Positions 1 to 8,819 of a stretch of 64,000 nt of DNA are shown here, one piece after another. Position 1 is the stretch's first letter. The number at the start of each line of letters is the position of its first letter. Origin of the DNA: REBR01 sp033721915 (GTDB lineage Bacteria; Pseudomonadota; Gammaproteobacteria; Pseudomonadales; Oleiphilaceae); NCBI GenBank assembly GCA_033721915.1, contig JAWWAC010000001.1:124001-188000 (forward strand), read 5' to 3'. The position numbers and the translations under genes are program-made. The notes below the pieces were generated by a model. The model saw only the letters and a program-made list of their open reading frames with translations, was not told the origin of the DNA and did not search any database.

Positions 1-57
1 CGTCAGCGCAACCCGCGCTTCGCCCGGCGCAGTCTCTTTCAGTGCACCTACCTTCAT
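1..57 (-). CDS. pntA: NAD(P) transhydrogenase subunit alpha, N-terminal 19 residues (runs off the window)
   Basis: The minus strand from 57 reads MKVGALKETAPGEARVALT, the conserved start of the NAD(H)-binding alpha subunit of proton-translocating transhydrogenase (the alanine dehydrogenase/PntA N-terminal pattern with a KET..GE.RVA core). An AGGAG Shine-Dalgarno lies 7 nt before the ATG. Only 19 codons are in the window, so subunit type (PntA or split PntAA) and integrity cannot be judged. Alanine dehydrogenase shares this N-terminal pattern and is the main alternative. Confidence 0.6.
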   Translation of the reverse strand, partial: MKVGALKETAPGEARVALT

Positions 58-111
58 CTATGCGCTCCTGGAAATGTTTTGATGGCACCGCGTGTAGCGC
101 GCGCGGATTGA

Positions 112-140
112 AAGATACCGTATTGCTCTCTGGCACTCAA
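112..140 (-). promoter_or_regulatory. Candidate sigma70 promoter for the transhydrogenase gene
   Basis: On the minus strand TTGAGT (140-135) and TATCTT (117-112) are separated by 17 nt, each matching 4 of 6 consensus bases. The site lies 55 nt upstream of the pntA-like ATG. Confidence 0.35.
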
Positions 141-248
141 CTCGGCAAAGCCAACCTCTTGGTGGATCACGGCGATTGCGCAGGCCTCTGAATGACGTGC
201 TGAGAGGCTGGAACAGCCTCTTCAAAGGCCTGCTACAAACTGGCAGCA

Positions 249-290
249 GGGACAGATAATGACTTTGTCTGTTTCTGGAGTGCCTGTCCC
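249..290. repeat. REP-like inverted repeat with GTGCCTGTCCC
   Basis: GGGACAG at 249-255 is the inverse of CTGTCCC at 284-290, and the right arm is part of GTGCCTGTCCC. The inner sequence (ACAGATAATGACTTTGTCTG) resembles that after 2711, so the two are probably the same element type. The GTGCCTGTCCC word recurs between 12 and 17.3 kb. Just to the left, AGAGGCTG (203-210) and CAGCCTCT (214-221) form an 8-bp stem. Confidence 0.5.
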
Positions 291-312
291 TTCTTTTTTT
301 ATTCTTTTTTTA

Positions 313-348
313 CTTCTGTTTTTTCTTCTGTTTTTTCTTCTGTTTTTT
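313..348. repeat. Three perfect 12-bp tandem repeats, CTTCTGTTTTTT
   Basis: CTTCTGTTTTTT occurs at 313-324, 325-336 and 337-348 without mismatch, inside a T-rich run from about 290 to 358. It lies between the divergent pntA and tetR genes, and no coding function is visible. Confidence 0.8.
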
Positions 349-453
349 ACAGTTTTTTCTAACCCGCCGTTTCAACGGCCGCAGGCCTTTCTGGCGGACC
401 ACCGAGGCATCCCCGGTAGCTGCATCCTCCCCTGGCTCCTTGTGGCAGTTGTA

Positions 454-498
454 GAGTTGGCGTGCCTGGAGTTGGCGAGAGTTGGCGTGCCTGTCCCC
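454..498. repeat. GAGTTGGCGTGCCTG direct repeat ending in a GTGCCTGTCCCC copy
   Basis: GAGTTGGCGTGCCTG occurs at 454-468 and again at 479-493, with a partial GAGTTGGCGA between them. The second copy runs into GTGCCTGTCCCC (487-498). This looks like slippage next to a REP-type sequence. Confidence 0.6.
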
Positions 499-571
499 TT
501 CCGCACTCCTTGCCCCCTTCCTCTTCCTTCTCTTGCTTCCTCTACCCTTGAATACCTGTCAAGATAATCCC

Positions 572-1117
572 ATGCCAAGCAACCGACGCACCCAGCCACA
601 GGCCGAAAAACGGGCCGAACTCATTGCCGCTGCCCGAGAACTGTTTATCGGCGAAGGCTATGACGCCACGCCCATGAACAGGATCGCCCGCCAGGCCGGT
701 GTCACCCCCAACACCATTTACTGGTACTTCAAAGACAAAGACCAGCTTCTTCTGGCTGTGCTGGACGACATACTGCAAGAGGATCTGGCGGCCTATGCCG
801 AGGTGGCTCAGGCCCCGCTGGTGGATCGCATGATGTGGCTGGTGGAACGCCTGCGCCCGATAAGAGGGCTGGTGGTGACCGTGCACAACCGTATCCGGGT
901 TTCACCGGGCATTGATGCGTGGCACACCGGCCTGCACACTTTGCTGGAGCAACTGTTTACCGACCAGCTGCCGGCCCCGCTGCCCAGCCACACCCGCGAC
1001 GCCGACATCCGGATTATCACCTTTACCCTGGAGGGCATGATTTCCCACGAGGTTGACCCCGTTGCCACCCGGCAAACCTGCGAAGCGCTGGTGGCCCGCC
1101 TGCTGCCTTCCACCTGA
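572..1117 (+). CDS. TetR/AcrR-family transcriptional regulator
   Basis: A 181-residue protein with a canonical N-terminal TetR helix-turn-helix. ELIAAARELF is followed by the recognition segment RIARQAGVTPNTIYWYFKDK, with the Y-W-Y-F-K-D-K end typical of the family. The C-terminal ligand domain is short and unassigned. I start at the ATG at 572 because the 30 codons upstream in frame translate repeat-derived, leucine/proline-rich sequence and the HTH sits normally from here. It precedes a short-chain dehydrogenase pair and, 1.9 kb on, an RND efflux operon, either of which could be its target. Confidence 0.85.
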   Translation: MPSNRRTQPQAEKRAELIAAARELFIGEGYDATPMNRIARQAGVTPNTIYWYFKDKDQLLLAVLDDILQEDLAAYAEVAQAPLVDRMMWLVERLRPIRGLVVTVHNRIRVSPGIDAWHTGLHTLLEQLFTDQLPAPLPSHTRDADIRIITFTLEGMISHEVDPVATRQTCEALVARLLPST

Positions 1118-1210
1118 CTGGCACCGGTGTCGCCGTCGCGCCTGAAGCAACAGCACACCCGCCGGTCATTGACCACATCGGCCATGCCCTCTTCATCGCC
1201 TGATCATATC

Positions 1211-1239
1211 TTGAATGCCATTTAACGATCCGCTATTAT
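1211..1239 (+). promoter_or_regulatory. Candidate sigma70 promoter for the unknown protein/SDR pair
   Basis: TTGAAT (1211-1216), a 17-nt spacer and TATTAT (1234-1239, 5 of 6 bases) lie 43 nt before the start at 1283. Nearby CTTGATCGACATTCAA could be part of an operator. Confidence 0.45.
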
Positions 1240-1282
1240 CATCTTGATCGACATTCAACATAATTCTTCCAGGACGAACACC

Positions 1283-1861
1283 ATGAACAGAGCCACGACA
1301 CCGGACGTCTTGCTTGAGCTATCCACCTCCGAATTGCTGCACCTGTTCATGACACTGGAGGCACCGGAGCTGACTGAAATGGAGGGCGAGTATGCCGCAC
1401 GACTGCTGGCTCAACCCGGGCGTCATGCTGCCCTGACCGGGTACCTGACCGTCAGCTCTCCATTGCAATCCTGGCTCTGTAAAGCCTTCAGGCCCGTCGA
1501 TACCACGAGTGGACGCGGTTACAACACCTTTCGCCAGGGCGGCAGGATCGTGCAGCGGTATCCGATGCAGACCTTGATCGCGCCTTCCCGTTACGACGGT
1601 CGCCCTGCTTTTCAGCTGGTGTATCGGGCTTTTCATTCTTTTTGCGGCACCATCAATATGGTGGATGAAGTCAGACGAGTCGTCCCCGGCATTTATCTGG
1701 GAATTGGCACCTATGGCTTTACCCGGGCACAACGCTGGATTCCCTATCCCTTCCTGCTGGAAGGGCCACAAGCTGACTATCGCGGCGATACCGGCCGACC
1801 GCGCACTGGCTTCAAACCTACCACCCGTGAAATGCCGGCATTCAATACAAGGACACAATGA
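1283..1861 (+). CDS. Conserved-looking protein of unknown function (192 aa)
   Basis: I do not recognise the family. There is no signal peptide or membrane segment. The C-terminal half is rich in aromatic and glycine residues, with a compact block YLGIGTYGFTRAQRWIPYPF followed by LEGPQADYRGD, suggesting a small beta-rich ligand-binding fold (inference only). The start at 1283 is chosen for an AGGA Shine-Dalgarno 9 nt upstream; an in-frame start at 1244 would add 13 poorly conserved-looking residues. Its stop overlaps the start of the SDR gene (ATGATGA), so the two are translationally coupled and probably act together. Confidence 0.6.
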   Translation: MNRATTPDVLLELSTSELLHLFMTLEAPELTEMEGEYAARLLAQPGRHAALTGYLTVSSPLQSWLCKAFRPVDTTSGRGYNTFRQGGRIVQRYPMQTLIAPSRYDGRPAFQLVYRAFHSFCGTINMVDEVRRVVPGIYLGIGTYGFTRAQRWIPYPFLLEGPQADYRGDTGRPRTGFKPTTREMPAFNTRTQ

Positions 1862-2649
1862 TGAGAACCCATCAGACCGCATTGATCACCGGCGCCTCAG
1901 CCGGCATTGGCGCCGCTTTTGCCCGTCATCTTGCCGCTGCAGGTTACCACCTGGTACTGGTCGCACGGCGTCTGGAAAGACTCCAGGCATTAGCGACCGA
2001 ACTGACTGCAGAATGCGGGGTTCAGGTCGAGGTGTTCGCAACGGATCTGAGCGATGCATCGGCGCCTGCCGCGATCGCTCATTACGTGGAGACAAAGGGC
2101 ATTGCCATCGACATCCTGATCAACAATGCGGGGCTTTCCGGTAAAACCGCCTTCGCTGAGACGGAATGGCCCGTGTTGGCGTCAGAGATCCAGTTGATGG
2201 TCACAGCCCCGACCGAACTCTGTCATCGTTTTGCGCCGGCTATGCGCGCACGTGGCTGGGGGCGCATCATCAACCTGTCGTCCCTCGCTGCCTTCTCACC
2301 GCCAGCGGCCAGCTTGTTGTACACGGGCATTAAAAGCTACGTATTGAATGTGTCCCAGGCCCTGGACATGGAGCTGAAGCCTCATGGCGTTTTCGTCACC
2401 GCACTGTGCCCCGGATTTACCCGAAGCGAATTCCACGAGACCATGGGAATCCAGGAGCAAGCGGATGCATTGCCAGAGATCGTCTGGCAGGAAGCTGAGG
2501 ACGTCGTCCGCGAAGGGTGGCAGGCCGTGATGAAAGGCAAGCCGGTCTGTGTCCCTGGCCGTGTCAATAAACTCATTGCCAGCAGCCTGCGACCATTGCC
2601 GCTCACCTTGCAGTATCAGGTGGGTAATCGACTCAATCCGTTCAAATAA
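1858..2649 (+). CDS. Short-chain dehydrogenase/reductase (SDR)
   Basis: A classical SDR of 263 residues. It has the TGASAGIG cofactor loop at residues 11-18, NNAG near residue 90, a catalytic serine in NLSS and the catalytic YxxxK as YTGIK, followed by PG in LCPGF. The residues after the first beta strand (ARRLER) suggest NADP(H). The substrate cannot be read from the sequence. It overlaps the preceding unknown gene by 4 nt, and both may be under the TetR regulator upstream. Confidence 0.9.
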   Translation: MMRTHQTALITGASAGIGAAFARHLAAAGYHLVLVARRLERLQALATELTAECGVQVEVFATDLSDASAPAAIAHYVETKGIAIDILINNAGLSGKTAFAETEWPVLASEIQLMVTAPTELCHRFAPAMRARGWGRIINLSSLAAFSPPAASLLYTGIKSYVLNVSQALDMELKPHGVFVTALCPGFTRSEFHETMGIQEQADALPEIVWQEAEDVVREGWQAVMKGKPVCVPGRVNKLIASSLRPLPLTLQYQVGNRLNPFK

Positions 2650-3004
2650 GTTTGCTCGGAAAGCAGCGCTTAGTCGTGAATGGCTGCAACACGGCAACCA
2701 CTCGGCAACAGGGACAGGTACTGGCTCTGTCTGGCCCTGACTCTGTCTTTTTCTGGAGTGACTCGGCTACGGCATCTGTCAGCAGCGCCAGCGCCGATTT
2801 TCTCATGCGTTAACATGAAAACGGTGACGGTCACATGGATGAAGCGCCCGGGCGGCTACCCTGAGCCGTCTGCAACGAGCGGTTCGGGCACGGCCAATGG
2901 GCAAAATGCCTGCAAACCCTCCAAGTCGGGCAAAACATCCCGTTTCACAGATGCTATTGTTAGGCGCTGACATGGTTCTCAGCAAACACTGACTCTGGCT
3001 GTCT
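2650..3004. other. Intergenic region with a REP-like element
   Basis: No gene is evident in these 355 bp. At 2711 a block beginning GGGACAGGTA and containing two CTCTGTCT words matches the organisation of the element at 249-290, then breaks down into TTCTGGAGTGACTCGG. The last 60 bp should carry the promoter of the RND operon, but I find no convincing -35/-10 pair. Confidence 0.5.
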
Positions 3005-4435
3005 ATGAATAAAGTGACCGGCAACGCCCTCTCGCGACTCCTTACGTTAATGGCAGCCCTGGTGCTGACTGCCTGTGCCACTCGGCAGGAAGCACCATCG
3101 CCTCCGGTGGCACTTGCCGATGCGTTTACCCGCACCGGCGTCCAGCCGGCGATGACCGATACCTGGTGGCAGAGCTTTGACAACGAGCCACTCAACCGCC
3201 TGGTGGCCCAGGCCATGGCGGACAATCCGGGCCTCAAGGCCAGTTATCAGCGATTACGCCAGGCACGGGCCGTGGCAGACCGGCAGGGCTCTGCTCTTTT
3301 CCCCTCACTGGAGGCCAGCGCGGGTGCCGAGCAACAGGAATCGGACACCCTGGATGCCCGCACATTCAGTGCAGGTATCAGTGCCCGCTATGAAATAGAC
3401 ATCTGGGGCCGTATCCGCTCCCTGAGTGAAGCGGAGGCACTGCGGGCTTCAGCCACCATGGAGGATTATCAGGCCGCTGCCGTCTCCCTGAGCGGGGAGA
3501 TTGCCACCGCCTGGTTTCAGTTACTGGAGCAGCGGGCTCAATCCGTTCTGGCAGAGAGCCAGCTGAAGACCAACCAGAAAGTCCTCGCCGTGATTGAATC
3601 CCGCTTTGCCAGCGGGCAAAGCGGCAGTGCCGATGTGCTGCGACAACGTCAACTGACCAGCACCTCCCGTGCGCGTCAGGATGACATTGCCGGGGAAATC
3701 CGTGTTCTTGAGCATCAACTGGCGGTGTTACTCGGCCAGCCACCGGGCGGAAACAGTCTGCCACAGGATGAGACGCTGCCCATGCTGCCGCCCTTGCCAG
3801 AAACCGGCATACCGGCAGAGCTGGTTCAGCGCCGTCCGGACCTGCGCCAGGCCTGGTGGCTGCTCCGGGCCGCGGATAAGGACCTGGCCGCCGCCATTAG
3901 CAACCGCTTTCCCAGAGTATCCCTAGAGGCCTCCGTCAGCGCCCGGGCGAACGACGCCAGTGACCTGTTTAATGACTGGCTGACCACCCTGGCCGCCAAC
4001 CTGTTGGTCCCCCTGGTGGATGGCGGCGACCGTCGCGCCGAGGTCCGCCGCTCCCGGGCAGTGCTGGAAGAGCGGCTGCAGCAATATGGACAGGCGGTTC
4101 TGGTTGCCGTTCAGGAGGTGGAGGATGCGCTGGCCCGGGAGCAGCAACAGTCCCGGCGCCTGGCAAGTCAGGAAGAACAGATCCGGCTTGCTGATACAAC
4201 TTACCGGCAGCTGCGTAACCAGTACCTGAACGGTGCGGCCCGTTACATTGACGTGTTGACCGCTCTGCAGGACAAACAGGAACTCCAGCGCGCGAAGCTC
4301 ACCACGCGCCAACAACTGCTGACCACACGCGTGGCACTCTACCGGGCCCTGGCCGGGGGCATTGCTCCTGAAGACGCCAATAACACCCAGACTGACCGCT
4401 CGGAACCTGCGGGTATGGAGAAAAGCGAATCATGA
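3005..4435 (+). CDS. RND efflux outer-membrane lipoprotein, NodT/OprM family
   Basis: A 476-residue TolC-like channel protein. The N-terminus is a lipoprotein signal with lipobox LTAC and the acylated cysteine at residue 24. The body has the two homologous outer-membrane-efflux repeats with the usual landmarks (WWQSFD, DIWGRIR, RPDLRQAWW, PLVDGGDRRAEV, YLNGAARYIDVLTA). It overlaps the adaptor gene by 4 nt (ATGA), as the first gene of a three-gene efflux operon. It would carry substrates from the periplasm across the outer membrane. Confidence 0.93.
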   Translation: MNKVTGNALSRLLTLMAALVLTACATRQEAPSPPVALADAFTRTGVQPAMTDTWWQSFDNEPLNRLVAQAMADNPGLKASYQRLRQARAVADRQGSALFPSLEASAGAEQQESDTLDARTFSAGISARYEIDIWGRIRSLSEAEALRASATMEDYQAAAVSLSGEIATAWFQLLEQRAQSVLAESQLKTNQKVLAVIESRFASGQSGSADVLRQRQLTSTSRARQDDIAGEIRVLEHQLAVLLGQPPGGNSLPQDETLPMLPPLPETGIPAELVQRRPDLRQAWWLLRAADKDLAAAISNRFPRVSLEASVSARANDASDLFNDWLTTLAANLLVPLVDGGDRRAEVRRSRAVLEERLQQYGQAVLVAVQEVEDALAREQQQSRRLASQEEQIRLADTTYRQLRNQYLNGAARYIDVLTALQDKQELQRAKLTTRQQLLTTRVALYRALAGGIAPEDANNTQTDRSEPAGMEKSES

Positions 4436-5646
4436 GCCAACCCGTTGATGAAGAGACCGTTCGCCCCGAACAGGGCCAAGCCGGCCCGCTGAAAACCCTG
4501 TTCGTCTCACTGATGATTGTGCTGGCGGGCATCGCCCTGGTCTGGCTGATTTTCAAGACCGAGCCCACCGCCACCCGCAAAGACGCGGCCCGGGAAACCG
4601 CCATGCTGGTGGACGTTCAGAGCGTCAGCCGTGGGCGCTTCATCCCCTCCATCCAGGTCATGGGTCAGGTGGCCCCGGCCCGGGAAATCACCCTGGGATC
4701 ACGGGTCGGTGGCGAAGTGATTGACCAGGCCGACGCGTTTACCCCAGGCAGCCGTGTCGGCCGGGGGGAGGAGCTACTGCGCATTGATCCAGCGGATTAC
4801 CAGGCGGTGCTGCAGCAGCGGCGCAGCGAGTTGCAGCAGGCGCAGGCGGACCTGGCTCTTGAGAAAGGGCAGCAGACCGTCGCCCGTCAGGAGTTCGAGT
4901 TGCTGGGTGAAGACATCGACACCGTGAATCAGGCCCTGGTCCTGCGCCAGCCCCAGCTGGAACAGGCCCGGGCCCGAGTGGCCATGGCGAAGGCCGCCGT
5001 GCAGCAGGCAGAGCTGCAACTCGCCCGCACCCGGATCCATGCGCCCTTCCCCGCCCAGGTACTCAGCCGTGAGGTCACGCTGGGCTCCCAGGTCAGTGCC
5101 GGACAGTCCCTGGGCCGCCTGGTGGGCACGGGGCAGTATTGGGTGGAGGCCACGGTGCCCCTGTCAAAACTGCGCTGGCTGACCTTTAATGACGACCCGG
5201 ACGCTCCCGGCGCCTCCGTGACGCTTCACCAGGATACCGTCTGGCCCTCCGGCCAGGTTCGCCAGGGCCGGCTCACCCGGCTGGTCGGCGAGCTGGATAG
5301 CAACGCCCGCATGGCCCGGGTGCTGATCACGGTGGAAGACCCCCTGGCGCTGGATCAGTCCGCCGGTCAGCCGGCAATGATTCTTGGTGCCTTTGTGCGC
5401 GCCGAGATTGCAGGCCGGCCCCTGGAGGATGTGGTGCGGCTGGAACGCCAACTGATTCGCCGTAACAACACCGTGTGGGTCATGGAGGAGCGCCGGCTGG
5501 CCATTCGTGACGTGCAAATCGCCTTTCAGGACGAAGACTACGCGTATCTGGAAAGCGGTCTTGAGGACGGCGACCAGGTGATTACCAACGACCTCGCCTC
5601 GGTGGTCAGCGGTGCCCGGCTGCGGCTGGCGGATGACAGCCGATGA
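4432..5646 (+). CDS. RND efflux periplasmic adaptor (membrane fusion protein)
   Basis: A 404-residue HlyD/AcrA-type adaptor. A single transmembrane anchor spans about residues 21-41 (FVSLMIVLAGIALVWLIF), so it is anchored by a helix rather than a lipid. A lipoyl-like half motif, an alpha-helical hairpin rich in Q/E/A (about 120-200), the second lipoyl half (IHAPFPAQVL) and a beta-barrel domain follow. It overlaps both neighbours by 4 nt, indicating coupled translation with the channel and the pump. Confidence 0.93.
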   Translation: MSQPVDEETVRPEQGQAGPLKTLFVSLMIVLAGIALVWLIFKTEPTATRKDAARETAMLVDVQSVSRGRFIPSIQVMGQVAPAREITLGSRVGGEVIDQADAFTPGSRVGRGEELLRIDPADYQAVLQQRRSELQQAQADLALEKGQQTVARQEFELLGEDIDTVNQALVLRQPQLEQARARVAMAKAAVQQAELQLARTRIHAPFPAQVLSREVTLGSQVSAGQSLGRLVGTGQYWVEATVPLSKLRWLTFNDDPDAPGASVTLHQDTVWPSGQVRQGRLTRLVGELDSNARMARVLITVEDPLALDQSAGQPAMILGAFVRAEIAGRPLEDVVRLERQLIRRNNTVWVMEERRLAIRDVQIAFQDEDYAYLESGLEDGDQVITNDLASVVSGARLRLADDSR

Positions 5647-8600
5647 GTGGTGCCCGCAAGCGCCAGGGCTGGGTCGGACCCATCGAGTGGATGGCCCGCA
5701 ACTCCATCGCCGCCAACCTGATGATGATCCTGTTGCTGGCGGGGGGCTTCTGGGCCGCCATGGAAGTGCAAAAAGAAGTCTTTCCCCAGTTTCAGCTGGA
5801 TCTGGTGCAGGTCAGCGTCAGTTACCCGGGGGCATCCCCCGAAGAGGTGGAACAGGGCATTCTGCTGCCCGTTGAAGAAGCCTTGCAGGGCATTCAAAGC
5901 GTGCAGGAGATGACCTCCACCGCCCGGGAAGGCAGCGGCAACATCCAGCTGGAACTGACCGCCGGCAGCAACCGCATGCAGGCCCTGCAGGACATTGAAC
6001 AGGCCGTCGACCGCATACGGACCTTTCCGGAACAGGCCGAAGAACCGCAGATCCGGCTGGTCACCCCCACCCGGGATGTGATGGAACTGACCCTGTACGG
6101 CGAGGTGGACTTCTGGACGCTGCGCCAGCTCGGTGAGCAGGTACGCAACCGGTTGCTGGCCGAGAATGCCATCACCCAGGCGGTGATCGATAACGTGCCG
6201 GAGTACCTGACCAGTGTCGACATCCCCCTGGAGACCCTGCGCAAATACAATCTGACCCTGTCGCAGGTGGCCAACCGCATCCAGCAATCCAGTGAAGACA
6301 TCCCCGCCGGCTCCATGGCCACGGTGAATGGCGACATCCTGCTGCGGCTCAAGGAACGCAAACAATGGGCCGATGCCTTCGAAGGCATTGTCATCCTCAA
6401 TGCCCCGTCCGGCGGCACCCTCACCCTGGGGGAGATCGCCACCGTTCGTGACGGCTTCGAGGAAGACGGCTTTCATTCCCGCTTCAACGGCCAGCCCTCC
6501 GTTGAGATCGAGATTTTCCGTACCGGCAGCCAGTCCCCCCTGGCGATTGCCGATGCCGTCGAGCGGGTCATGGCGGAACTGGAGACCACCCTGCCGGATG
6601 CCGTTCAGGTACGCATTGACAGCAACAGGGCGGAAGACTTTGAAGAACGCATGGACATGCTGCTGGAAAACGGCGTCATGGCCATGCTCATTGTGCTGGT
6701 GATCCTCAGCCTGTTCCTGGAGTACCGCCTGGCCTTCTGGATCATGATGGGCATGACCATCTCCTTTGTCGGCAGTGTGCTGTTTCTGCCGGTACTGGGC
6801 GTGAGCATCAACATGATCTCCATGTTCGGTTTTCTCATGGTGCTGGGCATCGTGGTGGATGACGCCATTGTGGTGGGGGAAAACATCTACGAGTACCGGG
6901 AACGGGGCATGGGCTTCATGGACGCGGCCATCCAGGGCGCCAGGGACATTGCCGGTCCGGTCACTTTCAGCATCCTCACCAATATCATCGCCTTTATGCC
7001 GTTGCTGTTTATCCCCGGCGTCACTGGCAAATTCTGGCTGCCACTGGGGGTGGTGGTCATTCTGGTGCTGGCGATTTCCCTGCTGGAAGCCCTGTTCATT
7101 CTGCCCGCCCACCTGGGCCACAGCGGCCGGGGCAGTGTCACGGTTTATGGCCGCTGCATGCACCGCATCCAGCAGGTCTTCTCCCGGGGTTTCCAGGCCG
7201 TGGTGGACCGTGGCTATCGCCCCCTGCTGGATCTGTCACTGCGTTTTCGCTATGTCACTCTGACCGCCGCCCTGAGCATCATGGTGGTCTGTGGCGCCTA
7301 CGCCATGAGCGATCACATGGGCCTGATCATGATGCCGGAGGCGCCGGCGGATGAGATCGAGGCGGGGGTCAGGCTGCCTGTTGGCACCACCTCCCAGCAG
7401 GCCGGCGAGCTGGCCATGGCCATTACCCGTGACACCCAGCGGCTGTTCCAGGAAAACGAACTCAGCCGCAACGTAGAAGGCATCAAAAGCAATGTGCGCG
7501 GCCAGGAAAAAATCGACGTGGAACTGGTGCTGTTGCCAGAGGAAGAACGGGACATGAGCGTCAACGAGATCATTGACCTGTGGCGCACGGAGCTTGGGGA
7601 TTTCAAAGGCGTGGACCAGATTACCTTTGAAGCGGAGCAGGGCCCCGGCAGCTGGCGCGATGACATCAGCGTGGACCTGAGCCATACCGACATCGACACC
7701 CTGGCCCGGGCCAGCCAGCGCTTCGTGCAGGAGCTCAAGCAGATCAGCCAGACCCGTAACGTCAACGACAACTACACCACCGGCAAACCCCAGTTCGACA
7801 TCCGCCTCACTGACGAAGGCCATGCACTGGGACTGACCGGTGCCGAGGTGGGCCGGCAGTTGCGGGACGCTTTTTACGGCAGCATCGCCCTGCGCCAACT
7901 GCGGGGCATCAATGAAAATGAAATCCGCGTGCGGCTGCCGGAATACCAGCGACAGGATCTGTACACCCTGGACAACTTCGTCATCCGCACCCCGGAGGAT
8001 CAGGAAGTTCCGCTGATGGACGTGGCCGAGGTCACCATTACCGACTCCTTCCGCTCCATCGACCGGCGTGATGGCCGGCGGGTGATTTCCGTGGGCATGG
8101 ACGTACAACCCAAAGCCGCCACCCGCCAGGTACTGGATGTCATCCAGGGCGAGATACTGCCGCAACTGCGAGCTGATTTCCCCGGCCTGACCTGGACCTT
8201 TCAGGGCAGCCAGGCGGACCTGCGCGAGTCCACCGGCGCCCTGTGGGGGGGCTTTGCCCTGGCCATGGGGGCCATCTTCGCTCTGCTGGCGGTGGCCTTT
8301 GGCAGCTACCTGCAGCCACTGGTCGTAATGCTGGCCATCCCCTTCGGTGCGGTGGGGGCCATCATGGGCCACATGATTCTGGGCATGGAGCTGTCACTGG
8401 TGAGCATCATGGGCATTGTGGCGCTGTCCGGCGTCGTGGTGAACGACTCATTGATCATGGTCACCTACGCCAATCGGCAACGGGACCGGCTCGGCCCCGC
8501 ACAGGCCATCTACGAGGCCGGCCTGCGCCGCTTCCGGCCCATCGTCCTGACCACCCTGACCACCTTCGGCGGGCTGGCGCCAATCATTTCCGAAACCTCC

Positions 8601-8756
8601 CTGCAGGCCACCTACCTGGTGCCCATGGCCGTATCGCTGGGCTTCGGCATTGTGTTCGCCACGGCTCTGATCCTGTTTCTGGTGCCCTGCCTGTACCTGG
8701 TACTGGAGGACATGAAGGCCCTGTTCGTCAACAGAACAGTCATCCACCCAGTATGA
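5643..8756 (+). CDS. RND-family inner-membrane efflux transporter
   Basis: A 1037-residue AcrB/MexB-type proton antiporter, full length for the family. TM1 (SIAANLMMILLLAGGFWA) is followed by a large periplasmic loop, and the TM4 proton-relay motif GIVVDDAIVVGEN has its two aspartates at about residues 406-407. A second periplasmic loop and TM block follow, with GIVALSGVVVNDSLIMV near residue 925. The sequence groups with the acriflavin-resistance type rather than the heavy-metal type by these motifs; substrates are not predictable. Coding-strand CACTG words are sparse here compared with genes in the right half of the window. Confidence 0.95.
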   Translation: MSGARKRQGWVGPIEWMARNSIAANLMMILLLAGGFWAAMEVQKEVFPQFQLDLVQVSVSYPGASPEEVEQGILLPVEEALQGIQSVQEMTSTAREGSGNIQLELTAGSNRMQALQDIEQAVDRIRTFPEQAEEPQIRLVTPTRDVMELTLYGEVDFWTLRQLGEQVRNRLLAENAITQAVIDNVPEYLTSVDIPLETLRKYNLTLSQVANRIQQSSEDIPAGSMATVNGDILLRLKERKQWADAFEGIVILNAPSGGTLTLGEIATVRDGFEEDGFHSRFNGQPSVEIEIFRTGSQSPLAIADAVERVMAELETTLPDAVQVRIDSNRAEDFEERMDMLLENGVMAMLIVLVILSLFLEYRLAFWIMMGMTISFVGSVLFLPVLGVSINMISMFGFLMVLGIVVDDAIVVGENIYEYRERGMGFMDAAIQGARDIAGPVTFSILTNIIAFMPLLFIPGVTGKFWLPLGVVVILVLAISLLEALFILPAHLGHSGRGSVTVYGRCMHRIQQVFSRGFQAVVDRGYRPLLDLSLRFRYVTLTAALSIMVVCGAYAMSDHMGLIMMPEAPADEIEAGVRLPVGTTSQQAGELAMAITRDTQRLFQENELSRNVEGIKSNVRGQEKIDVELVLLPEEERDMSVNEIIDLWRTELGDFKGVDQITFEAEQGPGSWRDDISVDLSHTDIDTLARASQRFVQELKQISQTRNVNDNYTTGKPQFDIRLTDEGHALGLTGAEVGRQLRDAFYGSIALRQLRGINENEIRVRLPEYQRQDLYTLDNFVIRTPEDQEVPLMDVAEVTITDSFRSIDRRDGRRVISVGMDVQPKAATRQVLDVIQGEILPQLRADFPGLTWTFQGSQADLRESTGALWGGFALAMGAIFALLAVAFGSYLQPLVVMLAIPFGAVGAIMGHMILGMELSLVSIMGIVALSGVVVNDSLIMVTYANRQRDRLGPAQAIYEAGLRRFRPIVLTTLTTFGGLAPIISETSLQATYLVPMAVSLGFGIVFATALILFLVPCLYLVLEDMKALFVNRTVIHPV

Positions 8757-8819
8757 AGTGGTACAGGCACTGATTCACGCGCTCTTTGGTTTAAGCACCG
8801 TTAAGACATATTGGTCAAG

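Noticed and set aside
313..348. CRISPR array
   Set aside because: The 12-bp T-rich units are contiguous with no spacers, and no cas genes are present.
5538..7163. 541-codon open frame antisense to the RND genes
   Set aside because: It is His/Gln/Gly-rich shadow translation of GC-rich coding sequence, and the sense strand encodes a well conserved adaptor and pump.
7236..8372. 378-codon antisense frame in the RND permease
   Set aside because: Shadow of a conserved gene; no ribosome site or recognisable domain.
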